Source: Psilocybe azurescens | Taxonomy: Eukaryota > Basidiomycota > Agaricomycetes > Agaricales > Agrocybaceae | Assembly (NCBI GenBank): GCA_023853785.1 | Contig: JAJIRX010000160.1 | Coordinates: forward strand, 372,001-436,000 | DNA length: 64,000 nucleotides | Direction of reading: 5' to 3' | Part shown: positions 35,001 to 47,000 of the stretch, one piece after another | Numbering within the stretch: position 1 is the stretch's first letter | Layout of the letters: the number at the start of each line of letters is the position of its first letter | Made by a program: the position numbers and the translations under genes | Notes under the pieces: generated by a model | Database searches by the model: none | Seen by the model: the letters and a program-made list of their open reading frames with translations, nothing else | What the model was told of the DNA's origin: nothing

Positions 35001-35678
35001 TGATCATCGTTATCTCAAAGCGCTCAAACTGGGAGGAATTTTCGGCGGCACTACGCTTAGCGCATGTTTTGAACGTTTACCATGCCCTTGATGCTGAAAT
35101 CATTACGGAGGATATTGCGCTGACTTGGAACAGGATTGGAAGTTGGCCTGTCGGAAATGTGGTCTTCATCGGCACTGCATCGTCGACCTTCGCGAAGGAG
35201 ATGTTGGAGCCGGCCACTGTGAGGACAGGCGTACGCATCAGGGACTCGACGGTATACATCGGAACGAGGAAGTTCGATAAGATGGGGCAAGGTATGCTGT
35301 TCCATTTCTTTCCAGCGCTTTTTGCTCGGGTCTCATGGGGATGGTATTACGACAGGGGTACTATTTTTGCACCCGCATCCGACAGATGAACAGTCTTTGA
35401 TGATGTTCATGCTATATAGCGATAAATCCGCTCTAGAGAAAGCTATACGATTGTTCCCCTTCAGGACAGGCGTGGTGGTCCCAGATTGGCTGGTTGTAGG
35501 AGAGAAGATGGACAACTTCGGAGCAGGTGGGTTAGAAGCTGCAGGGTGGGTGACACAACGATCAATTTTTGAATACATCCGTTGTCTGATACTCACGACC
35601 TGTCTATACATCATTCTTAACAGGGTATGGAATAACGACTGGAAGCTCAGCGACTCCATGTCGTGGTTTAAGCGCTAA
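32063..35678 (+). CDS. Secreted-looking serine hydrolase, S9 prolyl-oligopeptidase-like / PHB-esterase-like alpha/beta fold
   Basis: The start 32063 (or 32069) gives a signal-peptide-like N-terminus, MPMSMAAILFHSLLPICIMA. A beta-rich N-terminal half contains GPFPIHAREQHFISPSFP, EGWAALQHHAVLRTTVTLYP and NIYNIPHASHHSVDL. The catalytic half has GWLIAPTGRTSWGLDWHGPS, the nucleophile elbow VLGHSNGGQGTWY (Ser at about 33865), an acid in IHGGDDENVPVW and the His in DPGKGHWYSYVL, a complete triad order. A C-terminal extension (to 35678) includes VLFLHPHPTDEQSLMMFMLY. At least eight introns. Two frame slips at a T5 run (33420-33424) and a C5 run (33832-33836) each need one more base; the second sits just before the catalytic Ser. 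Substrate unknown; peptidase or esterase both possible. Confidence 0.8.
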
Positions 35679-35899
35679 CGTCAACGAAGGACTTCTGACA
35701 GCTATGGAAAAAACGGCGCTTTAACACCGTCCTGTCAGGACAAATGATATTTGCAATTATGTGCATGTTTTGTTTCCTTCCAAATATAAAACCGAATAAC
35801 AAATTAAAGGATGTGCCCCGCAAAATACTGATGCGAAAAACAATATAGTACATCAGGGCGACGAGCCCTCACCATGTGCATCGTTCAAAACGTAAATGT

Positions 35900-38293
35900 T
35901 CAGGTCGTCGCCGCTAGCAGGAAAAACAAGAACCCGAGTAGTAGCGCAAGGGAAGTTGGCGCAGGTGACAAGCGGATGCCAGAGTTTAGTGCGGCCGCTT
36001 TTCCTCCATTGTCAGCTACCACCTTTAGCTGTGAACCGCAGAGACCTGAGCCGTTAAGCATGTCACTGGGAATTAAAATATTCGGTACACCACCGAGGGT
36101 ATATTGGGCGTCAATTTTTCCTTTGGCGCCTACTGCCCACTGTTGGCACGTAAGCACACTGAAAAGGACGACGATAATTTATCAACGCTTGGGTATACAA
36201 AATTGGTATAAGCCGGACATACTTGGTTAAAGCTGTAGATGCTGTGTATGGGGTATTAGCCGAGATATGCGTATCATTCTGAGGCTACAATCTAGCATCA
36301 GAAAACTGCAAGGAACAGGAAATTTTGCATGATACACACTGGTGATCCAATGTTGGTAACAATGGAAATAACATGCCCCTTCATGATGGCGAGCCCTTGA
36401 GGGCCAGCTGTTAGAATCTGGGCCTCTTGGGTAGCCCAGTCAGTTGTGTTCACGAGGAAGTTGCGGAACTGTGCCAATAGTCTTGAGCGGGGGGGACGGA
36501 GAAAGAACTCGGAGAACTGACCTTGTTCAGAGTGGTAATTAGCTTGTACGCATCGGTTTGTTGATATTTTGAAGGCCAAAGAGGTTCGCGATTCATCTAC
36601 CAAACTATAATTAGTCGAGACTTAAGTAGACCTTAAAAATGTGAGCTTACTGGATCGGCATTTCCGCTGAAGTATTGCTCCTGCCCGTAGTAGACAATCG
36701 GAATACCGGAAGACATAAATGTGAAGGTCATAGCATTACTGAAGCGGAGAAATGAGGGAAAACTAAGCATCCAGTCGGATGTTGAAACTTACTACATGCT
36801 CTGAGGATCCACTGATAAATTGTGCCAACGAGGCACATCCTGATTCTCGAGGAAGTTACCAAGGAGTGTGACGTCCTAAATATATGTTAGAAGGACGGAT
36901 TAACGGCTCGAAAACCCTGATCCCACCTTGAACTTCGTTTTGGATTCCTCGAATACACTGGCCAATCCAGTTACGTTTAGAGGGCCAGGAATTGTGAACG
37001 CTGCTACCAGTGCAGCGTTCAAGGGAAGTTGAGAACTGAGTCTAATGCTTGAGGACCTTGGTACATCGCAATTGGGCTGCAGTTTTTTTAAATAACTTTG
37101 GATACAAAATATTGAGGGACGTAGGACGTACTCAATTTCTGTGCCGCCAAAGACCTCTCCCATACAGAAAACGCCTGCTTTCTCACAAAATTGTGGCCAG
37201 AAGCTTGTCTGAACATGCCTTGAATTATTTTCAAGTCAATTCCTGTGCTCCGTAGATTAGGGAAAGAATAAAAGCTCACTTAGCAGCTGGCACAGACGTC
37301 AGTGACATTAACTCGAAGATAATTAATCATCTGAACTTACCATCAATACGCAGGCCGTCGATGGAATACTCTTGCACGAGGTCAGCGATCCAATCTCCAT
37401 ATTGTGAAATTACAGTGGGGTTGGTTGTGTCCAAGTCGGGCAGGGGAACCTTTGTATCACCGAGCCAACAGTCTTGTTCACTGGTAGTGTTACCCCAGTC
37501 AATGGGACAATATGGGTGGTATAATGACTAGATGGGGATATAAGTCCCAAGAAATCTAAATTTGGAAATTAAAAGGGCACACGCACAGGGTCTTTGAACA
37601 TGAACTTAGAATAGTCTGGGGTAGTTGAAGTTGCCATCACATTGTTCACAACAATATCTACCATGAGATACCTGCGATATGATGATGTTGGTTATTGGGA
37701 AATTGGACAGATGAATGAACGCTTACATGTCACGGCGGTGCAACTCCGCAGAAAGAGCCTTCAGGTCGTCAGCTGTACCAAATCGAGAGTTGAGTTGGGT
37801 CGCATCAGCGATCCAATAGCCGTGGTAAGGGTCGCCATACGCAGACCGAGGTCCCTCATAGTTCTGATTAACGGGACTAATCCAAACTATATTGAGAGAG
37901 ATATTAAGGATTGTGGACCCATATGAATAAACGCGAGTTGAATGAACGCACCTGCCGTGAACCCAGCATTCTGAATATAGTCCAAGTTGGCGCGAATTCT
38001 AGCGTGCAAAACTATTAAGGGGCGTCGAGAGATAACAGCGGGGTAATGAAATGACTCACGTATTCCAAGTTCCCCCACAAAAATTCTGCTGGGCGGGGTT
38101 GCATGCGGTTGGATCAGAACCGTCTGGAAGGGCGAAACGGTCCGTAATTATTCTGTCGGGGTGTCAACGAGGGCGGCGGTTCGGGGCGTTAGACTAACTG
38201 GTAAATTGAACGGCCTCTCCATTGATCTGCGTTGGCAGCAAAGACCGAACGGATAGAAAGGGCAGAGAGAAAGGAGAAAGCAAAGAGGCGCAT
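35900..38293 (-). CDS. Alpha-amylase (GH13), GPI-anchored
   Basis: Hydrolyses alpha-1,4 glucans outside the cell. Start 38293 encodes a signal peptide (MRLFAFSFLSALSIRSVFA) followed by NADQWRGRSIYQ and ITDRFALPDGSDPTACNP. GH13 motifs seen: VWISPVNQNYEGPRSAYGDP with YHGYW; region I in YLMVDIVVNNV; region II in EYSIDGLRIDG (nucleophile Asp); region III in GVFCMGEVFGG (acid/base Glu); region IV in NFLENQDVPRWHNLS (transition-state Asp). A late segment is MSSGIPIVYYGQEQYFSGN. The C-terminus is small residues followed by a hydrophobic end (SLALLLGFLFFLLAATT), the pattern of a GPI attachment signal, suggesting cell-wall or membrane retention. Many short introns. Divergent from a sugar transporter. 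High confidence on GH13; GPI is inferred. Confidence 0.93.
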
Positions 38294-38879
38294 GAAGGGG
38301 TCTGCGACCTTGAAGAGGGGGTATACATTTTTGTAAAAGAGAGTGAGGGGTTAAATGAATGAGGTTGTTTGCGTAGAAGCCGGGCCTACAGTGGCGGAGA
38401 CAGGCTAAAATGAAGGTGGTGACAGTCAGAGAGGAAGAGAAGGGTGTTGAACGGTAGAAGCGGGTGGCATCAAACACTCGGCTTGGTAAAGGATTCTTTT
38501 GATTTTTTCCAATCATGCGACGAAGCTCGGAGAGACTAAGAATGGACCACGGATGGTTGCGGCATTTCTCAAGCATGCCACATGGACTTGGCCATGGACG
38601 TGGATGGTTCCATAGTAAATACGGCGGCAGCTGACCTACTAGTACTAATAATACTCGTAGTATAGCCACACGACACCATGAACACAAGTCAACAACAGAA
38701 CGAAAGATGCACTAGATAGAACACAAGTCAACAACAGAACGAATAGATGGATTAGAACACAAGTAAACAACAAACGCACTAGACCAACTCTCTCGGATCT
38801 AAGAATGTCAAGCCGCCGGCTGTTTCCGTTCTTTCTCATCCGCCTCCGTTCGGCATAAACTTATTAGTCTCCCTCCGCC
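38294..38879. promoter_or_regulatory. Shared divergent promoter of alpha-amylase and sugar transporter
   Basis: 586 bp between the two start codons. It carries three tandem copies of a GAACACAAGT-type unit (38680-38785) and GC-rich stretches near both starts. Co-regulation of the two genes by sugar source is inferred from arrangement only. Confidence 0.5.
38680..38785 (+). repeat. Three imperfect tandem copies, about 36-39 bp
   Basis: Units start at 38680, 38719 and 38755 with the shared core GAACACAAGTCAACAACAGA (third copy has AAGTAAACAACAAAC). The spacing and sequence differences show an old duplication, located between the amylase and transporter starts. Confidence 0.85.
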
Positions 38880-40783
38880 ATGCTCTCGCTCAACGGAACA
38901 GCATTTACCAACTACGGGTGGGCCGTGTGCTTTTGGTCCCTTATCATTCCCTTCCAGGTACTCACTTTATCTCATTCATTCCGTCGTTCACCCTCTTCAT
39001 CTTGCTTCAGTATGGTTACCACATCTCAGTGCTCAACCAGATCCAGGGGGTCCTCACTTGCAAAGTCACTACAGTCCCCAAATCTCTTCTTCCTGGAGAT
39101 GGTCTTTCTCCATGTGTACCTATGTCGGACTTTACCTTTTCCCTTGTAACCTCTATCTTCACCGTCGGTGGTCTTGCTGGCAGTCTAGTTGCCAACCTGG
39201 TCATGGATCGTTGGGGTCGTCGTGGAACTAATCGCATTTGCACTGTCTTCATTGCAATTGGTACTGTTCTCATGGGTCTTAGTAATTCAGTTTTTCTTCT
39301 CTTGCTTGGCAGGTAAGCAGTCTACGCAACATATCTTGTACCAGAGACCTACGTTCTCTTAGGTTCGCAATTGGTATAGCAGCTGGCCTTGGTCTCTGTG
39401 TCGGTCCTATATATCTTTCAGAAATTGCTCCATCCAAAATAAGCGGCAGTGTCGGTTGGTTCTTTTCCTTATCAACTATATCTACCAACCTTCATTAAGC
39501 TCTTCAGGCGTACTCACTCAGTTATCTGTTGTTTTCGGTATCATGTTCACTCAGTTGGCCGGAATAAACTTGGCCTTCCCTTCTCAGTGGCGCATCGTCT
39601 TTTTCATATCATTTTGCCTTTCCGTCCTTCAATTTGTTTCTAGCTCCCTGGTTGTCGAGTCTCCTGCTTTCCTATTGACAAAGCAACGACTAGAAGATCA
39701 AAAGACAGCTGCAAGAAGGCTTTGGGGAAACACTGTCCCTTCTTTAGCTTGCGAGTTTATGTTACATTCACGTAATTGAATACTCATTGACCCGCTTCTC
39801 ACTTAGCTGAAGAATCGCTCCTAAACGAGGCCGAGGATGAGCCTCCGGTACCAAATCAAGAGAACGTCAGCGTTCCTCAGCTTTTCTCCAGGATAGAATT
39901 GAGGAAACCTCTGATGATTGTTAGCTTGGCAATGATCGCTCAGCAAGTCTCTGGTGAATTGAATTCAAATATCGTAACCTAACGCACACATTAGCTGACC
40001 GTTTTTTCGTCAAGGCATTAACGCAGGTGACTAAATCTGCAGGTCTATACATCTACTCTTTTCTGAATATTTCTTGTGCAGTCCTGTATTACAGCAATGA
40101 AATACTTGCTAAATCCCTTCCAGAATTTGGATCTTACATTTCCCTAGGTATCACTGTCATCAATGTCGTTATGACCTTTCCCGCCATTATCTTAATTGAG
40201 GCAAGCCATTTCTCTGCTGAGGCAACTCTTAGGCTCACCGTCTTTTCCAGAGAATGGGCAGAAAACCCTCCTTGCCACTTCCTTTTTCGGGGCTCTATTT
40301 TCTCTCATTGCTCTTGGATTCGCCCTGGGGTCGGGCTCATCAACTGTGTCAAGCATCGCGATTGTAACATTTGTGATGTATGGCTTAAACAAAATATTGC
40401 GGAGAATGTACTGACTTGCTCAATAGGTCATTTGCCGTCGGTCTTGGTCCTATACCCTTCGTAATGATCCCAGAGGTGTCTCCTCCACGTGTATGTTGTT
40501 CTTCTATTTCTAGACATTTGCTGATGGCGTCCATAGGCGGTATCGGCTCTGTCATCCGTGGCCCTATCCATGAATTGTATGTTGTTGTAATGCTTTCCCA
40601 AGACTAATGGTTAAATTTTGCGCTACTTACACAGGGATTGTCAACTTTATTGTTGGGCTCGCCTTCCTTCCTTTACGAAATCTATTATCGGGAGGAGATA
40701 TGTACAAGGAGGGCAGAGTATTCTATGTTTTCGTCCTCCTTTTCGCTTTGGCATTTAGCTCGCTCTTCAGATTCTATAAGTAG
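38880..40783 (+). CDS. MFS sugar transporter (Vps73/glucose-transporter-like)
   Basis: Twelve-helix sugar/H+ symporter-type permease of about 500 residues. Motifs: YGYHISVLNQIQGVLTC after helix 1, VMDRWGRRGTNR (cytoplasmic loop 2-3), GRFAIGIAAGLGLCVGPIYL then SEIAPSKISGSVG, VESPAFLLTKQR (PESPR-like after helix 6), SLAMIAQQVSGINA in the middle, YYSNEI, and VGLGPIPFVMIPEVSPPR. The end is SLFRFYK at 40783. Start 38880 sits at the first in-frame ATG. One intron (40201-40250) appears to be GC-AG: it joins IILIE to RMGRK in phase 0. Immediately after it a four-A run (40262-40265) needs one more A to give RMGRKTLLATSFFG. Next to the alpha-amylase, so a role in taking up glucose or maltose is inferred. 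Confidence 0.88.
40201..40250 (+). other. GC-AG intron in the sugar transporter
   Basis: Begins GCAAGC and ends TTTTCCAG, 50 nt. Removing it joins ATTGAG to AGAATGGGCAGA, the conserved E-R-x-G-R-[KR] loop of sugar transporters. No GT donor near the junction gives the same protein. Confidence 0.75.
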
Positions 40784-41092
40784 TTGTATATACTTCAATA
40801 TAATCATTTGAATGAATGATTATAATCTCAGCGACTGTTTGTGGGACTCCGGAGACGATGAATGATGTGCTGCAAGTCATGTCGGAGATTAAAGTTATAA
40901 GCGGAGATATAAACGGGTTGCCAAGTCTAACCACCTACGCAGGAACTTGCTGCCACTCTACACATTGACGAACCGTGTTGGAGGTGGCCTGCTTCTCAAA
41001 TTCCTCAATTACCCTCAAAACAATTATCCAAAACGGCGACAGGACCTGGAAGCGTTGCCCGGCGCTCGGTGACCCCATCCAGGTCGTCCCAC

Positions 41093-44000
41093 ATGGACAA
41101 CCCGCCGGCGACGAACATAAACACCATTGTCAAGGCTCAAATAGTTTTCCTACTTTCGACCCTTACGGAGGAAAATTTCGATAGAAATCAGATGGAAATA
41201 CGATCTGTGTGTTTATCTTTTTTTTTTCGGGGTAGGAAAGTGGAGATTGACCCATCTTGTTCAGCTTTCGGAGCAACATGGAATAGACACATACCTACAC
41301 TTCATACGACGCCTCATCGTGCACACCCAGCCGCGCCTCCTTCCAAACCCTCCTGCATCTGCTTTTGATCCTTCAATAACTCATACCTTCCGCCTCCTCG
41401 CTCAAGAAACTCAGCGTCTTGCTCGGGACCCGTTTCTTGCTGATAGATTTCGGGACGCAGTTGGTGGTGGCGAGGGGGATGTTTTCCGGCATTTTGATTT
41501 TGCGCGATTTGTAGATCGCATTGGCTTGCGGCCATTGGAGCGTCTCGTTCTGGCGGCTTCTGTTATGACCGGTCAAACACGCAAAGAGCTGTCTACCCAG
41601 GCTGCAGTCATGATTCGGACCGAATTTGACAACGCAGTGTTGGAGCTGTGCCAGTCTCCTCCGCTGGAACACGCCAATTTCGATTCTGAACAAATCACGA
41701 AACTGATGTCCAACCTTTTATCCGATATTCCTCAAGACACTCCTATTCTGGATGCCAACCAACGTCAAACCATTATCATTGCTGCTCAAACAAAGCTAGG
41801 GAAAGAGACTCTAGGACCGATTCTGCGCCGTATTTTCACGAAGCTAAGGTACAAAATTCACCCGTCATTCCATGACGTTTTCGATTTCTGACATCTCATC
41901 TTATTTGACAGCCTGCCTCCCACAACTTCCCTTGTGGAGGTTTTGATTCAACTTGGCCCAGAAATAACAAGTGATCCAGAGATAATAAAGGCATTGCTGG
42001 AGCGTTTTGGTATTACAGATGCAAATCCTCCCCGTGACGATCAAGTTGTCGAAATTATATCAACGCTGTCCCAACTTGCAGGTGAAGGCACCATTATCTG
42101 TGACGTTGGAGCTTTTGTTCGTGCACTTGTCAGCTATGTAAGTCTTGGATCGCATCCATTGAACGCGTCAGCTAACTCTTAGTCCCGGTTTCGCAGAATA
42201 TTCCGTTGAACTGGCCCAGCGTCATCAAGTCTTTTGATTGGACAGACCGACACGGTGTTGACACAGCGACTCTTAAAATGCTCATCGCCATTCTTCTTAA
42301 TTCACCTCGCGATGCCGAGCCTCACGCCGTGACCGGCTTTTGGGGAACTTGGTCGAATCCACTCTATCAGCTCCGACTCCTTGATGCACTTCTTTCCCTT
42401 CCTGCAGACACTTTCAACTTTGTCCAGTTGCCGGGACGTAGAATAGTTACGGTCGATGACGTTTCAATCGCTAGTCCTACCATCAAGTCTCTTGCCGCAA
42501 ACGTTCAAGGCCAGACGTGGAATTCTCTGGAACTATTCCAAGTTCTAGTTCGTCTGGCTGGGTCAGAAGCGCTTGAGATTCGTAACTGCGTTCGCGAAAT
42601 GCTGGATAAAGCTATCAAGATCAGCGCTGAAATCGTACACATGGGATTGCTCCAAGTTCCAGTAAGCACTTTGCATTTTACTTTTCGAAGGTTCCTTGAT
42701 AGCCTTGTAGGATCTACCATGGAATGACATTCGCCTCGAATATTCGCGCAAGTTGTTGGCTATGTTCCTTGCTGGTCACCCAAACCACCAGCTTGTCTTC
42801 ATGAGGATTTGGCAGATAGAGCCGTCATATCTGACCAATGCTTTCCGCGATTTCTATGATGAGAATAATCTCAATATCACTCGCATTCTGGATGTGGCTC
42901 AAGACCTCAAGGTACTTGTAAATTGCCATTGTAGAGACCATAAAACTCATCGTATATGCTCAGATCCTTGAATCATTGCTAGAAGTTCGACCCTTCACAT
43001 TTGCACTCGATGTAGCAGCACTCGCTTCTCGTCGCGAATACCTTAACCTTGACAAATGGCTGGCTGATAATGTTACCAACTATGGAACGGAGTTTCTTCA
43101 ATCGGTCATTCGTTTCTTGGAACAAAAGATGGAAAGCGAAAAGGCTTGCCGTTTGTCAGACCCAGCTATCGAGAGTCGAACAATGGCTCTTAATCCAACA
43201 ACAATCACCATTATTCTGCGAGTCCTTCGTCTCAAGTTTGTCTTCAAAAATTATCTTTCGTTGAATAAATACTGAATCCCTTAATCGCAGCTCCGCCCTT
43301 CTGGATCCAAATGACGCACAAGCATTTATGGAAGTTCGCAACTCTTGTTTGCAAATCCACCCTCGACTCATGTCTTTGACCCCTAACTCCGAGAGTGATT
43401 CCGGATTGACTGTTGTCACATACTCCAATGAGATAGAAACCGAAGTTGATGGGATATACAAACAAATGTACGACGAAAATACTACCATTGACGATGTCAT
43501 CGATATGCTCCGACGATACAAGGAATCCATCAACCCTCGAGATCATGAGGTTTTCTCCTGCATGATTCACTTCCTCTTCGATGAATACAAATTCTTCCAA
43601 TCCTACTACCCTGCTCGTGAACTGGCCATGACTGGCTATTTATTCGGTTCGCTCATCCGACATAACCTCATAGAATATCCCCCCTCGGCATCGCAATACG
43701 TTACATTATCGACGCCCTCAACTGCCCACCTGAAACAAATCTCTTCAAGTTTGGTGTACAGGCACTTGGTCGATTCGAGTTCAAATTACCAGAATGGCGC
43801 CCACTTTGCGAAGCCTTGGTCAGAATACCCCACCTCGTTGAAGCCCGTCCCGACCTTATGGCCACTATTCAAAGAGTCCTGAGTGCGCCTGGAGCCCCCA
43901 ATGACAACATTCCCGATTCACACCTCATGCTCTCCAATCCCTCTTATGAGTCCGCATCACCCTTCACTTCGATCCAGCCTGATGTTATTTCGGAGCCTCT

Positions 44001-47000
44001 TGAAACCCCTCCGGAAGAACTTTCTGATCGCATTCTCTTCATCGTCAACAACCTTGCCCCGAACAACTTTGATTCAAAAGTAAAAGAGATGCGAGAGCAA
44101 TTTGTTGACCAACATTCCCGATGGTTTGCCAATTATTTGGTTGACCAACGAATCAGCACCGAACCCAATAATCACCCCCTTTACCTTCGCTTCTTGGATG
44201 CTTTGGATCGTCAGCCATTGTTTAAATTCATTCTCCAAGAAACATTCATAAAAGCTGCCGCCCTTCTCAATTCAGACAGAAGTATAGCAGGTACCGACCG
44301 AAATGCGTTAAAGAACATCGGTACTTGGCTCGGCACGATCACCTTGGCTCGCGATCAACCTATCAAGCACAAAAACTTGTCTTTCAAAGATCTTCTTATT
44401 GAAGGGTATGACAGTGGTCGACTCGTCGTAGCAATTCCTTTTGTCTGCAAAACTCTTGAACCTTGCGCCAAATCAAAGGTTTTCAAGCCCCCTAATCCCT
44501 GGCTCATGGCTGTCATCAGTCTGCTTGCCGAACTATATCACTTCGCGGAACTCAAGTTGAATCTTAAATTTGACATCGAAATTCTCTGCAAGGGTCTGGA
44601 TATCGATCTCGATGCAATTGAACCGGCGACTATCTTGCGCAATAGGCCCTTGGACTCTTTGACAGGTCTTCCTTTACCTGAATATCCCGAAGATATAGGC
44701 CTACTTCCTATTGGAAGTGAGAATCCTTCTGGTCAGATTGGAGATTCTCAAATATTGGTTCTGGGTGGACAAAGCTCTACAGAAGCGCACCGAGCACTCG
44801 GTCCGCACATTGAGGCCATCCTTGCAAACCTTGTGCATCTTGTGCATATCAACGCTCAACTGGCTCCGCTCAATAACAATGCGACTTTCAAACGTGCCGC
44901 TCAACTCGCTCTTGATCGAGCAGTCCGTGAGGTAGCCATATAATTATTTACTTTACATATACAATCTGACATGTTGACTTCCTTAGATAATTCTTCCTGT
45001 CGTCGAGCGCTCTGTCACAATTGCGGGCATTTCGACCAGGGAATTGGTGGCCAAGGACTTTGCAACAGAATCAAATGAAGAAAAGCTCCGTAGAGCTGGA
45101 CATTTCATGGCACAAAAACTGGCGGGCAGTTTGGCGCTTGTCACTTGCAAAGAACCTTTGAAAAGCAATCTTGCAACCCATCTTCGTCAATACCTCGCCG
45201 AACATGGATTTAGCGAAGTGCGTGTCCTTATAAGCTATATAAAACTATCTCATTTTTTTCATTGTAGCAAATGGTACCCGAACAAGTGATCCTACTTCTC
45301 GTTCAAGACAATCTCGATATCGCTTGTGCTGCAATTGAGAAAGCTGCAATGGAACGAGCGGTTACGGATGTTGATGAAGGTTTCGCAACTTCCTACGATG
45401 TCCGCAGACGTCATCGTGAGGTTTGTTATGCCCGCTGTCTAAGCGTCTACAAGATACTCATTTACCACTTATAAAGCTTCGGAACTCTCAACCCTTCTGG
45501 GACCAATCTGTTCCCCACTCCACCTTTACTTCATCCCTTCCTGATCCTCTACGTATCAAACCGAGTGGAGTTCAACCTCTTCAAGCGGCCGTGTATGAAG
45601 ATTTTGGTAATAATCAATTTGTGTCCAAACTCGTAAATTATTTACTGAGATAGCATAGGCATAGATTCCAAACGACGAACAGACAGTCGACCTTCTTCTG
45701 TCTCTTCTTTCAACAACTCCGCTCCCTATTCGCAATCTCCGTCACTGGAACAAGCCCTTAATCAAGGTCTCCACAGCCATCAAGATGCAATGGAACGTTT
45801 CACGGTATGTGGTTCGCAAACCAAAGGTTGCATCTTCCTGACGAGTTATTCATGTTTGCAGATTCTTACTCGTGACCTTGAAGCCGTCATGCTTCAATAC
45901 CCAAACCAATCCTTGGCTAATCTCCCTTCCAATCATGATATTCGCCATCTTGTTAGGCAAATCATGCTCCTTGCAGAAGACGCTGCCAACAGGGAGCGAA
46001 CTCCTCTGATGATGTCGCAGAAAATCGTCCAATTGTTGTATAAGACAAATTCTGCTCTCGGTCGCGAGGTTTACGTCGCTCTGCTAGACCAGCTTTGTCG
46101 TTTGTTTGAAGACGTTGCAAAGGAGGCGATCACATGGTTATTGTATGCTGAAGACGAGGTCAGTTCTTTTTCTTTTTTTTTAGGAAAGAATACTCCTGCT
46201 GACATTTGATTAGCGAAAGTTCAACGTCCCTGTTACAGTGACCTTGTTGAGAAGCGGGCTTATCAATACGACCTTGCAAGATCAGCAGTTAGCGAAGCTG
46301 TTATATGACGACCCCCGACAGATTTTACTAAGTTTCGCAGCCAACCTTATACGTGAATGTCTGTCCTCGGATCCGCCAGTAGCAACTCAAGGTCAATTCG
46401 CTTATTCCATCGAGATCCTCAATCAGCTTGCTGCAACCGGAAAAGCTAATGAAGAGTGAGTCCATGCTTTTGTTCACGGAAGAACGATATTGATAATCAA
46501 ACAATTGGATCATTAGTGTCAATAGGCTTCTCGACGATCTAAGGGGTATCAGACGATCTTCTGCTCCCATCTCACCTGATTCTGCGTTTGCTGTCCAACC
46601 TCAAGTCAAGGCAGAAAACGATCAACTTCGCGAAAAGTTGTTCATTTGGTTCCAACAGTGGATTACCATTTTTCAACGGTCACACTCTCCAGAGAAGAGT
46701 TTTGTTCCCTTCATTACTCAGTTGACAAAGCAGGGAATTTTGAAAGTGGAAGATGTCTCTTCTTTCTTTTTCCGAGTATGTGCGGAGACAAGCGTGAATA
46801 GCTACATCAAAAGCATAGCTGCAGGCGATCTCGACTATGCATTCCAGCCACTGGATGCCATGTCCAGACTTATTGTTTATATCATCAAGTATCACGGCGA
46901 CGCTTCTGGTGTTAACAATAATCAAGCCAAAGTTCATTACTTGACGAAAATCTTGTCAATTTTTGTTCTTGTGCTTGCCAGCACGCATGAAGAGCAAGGC

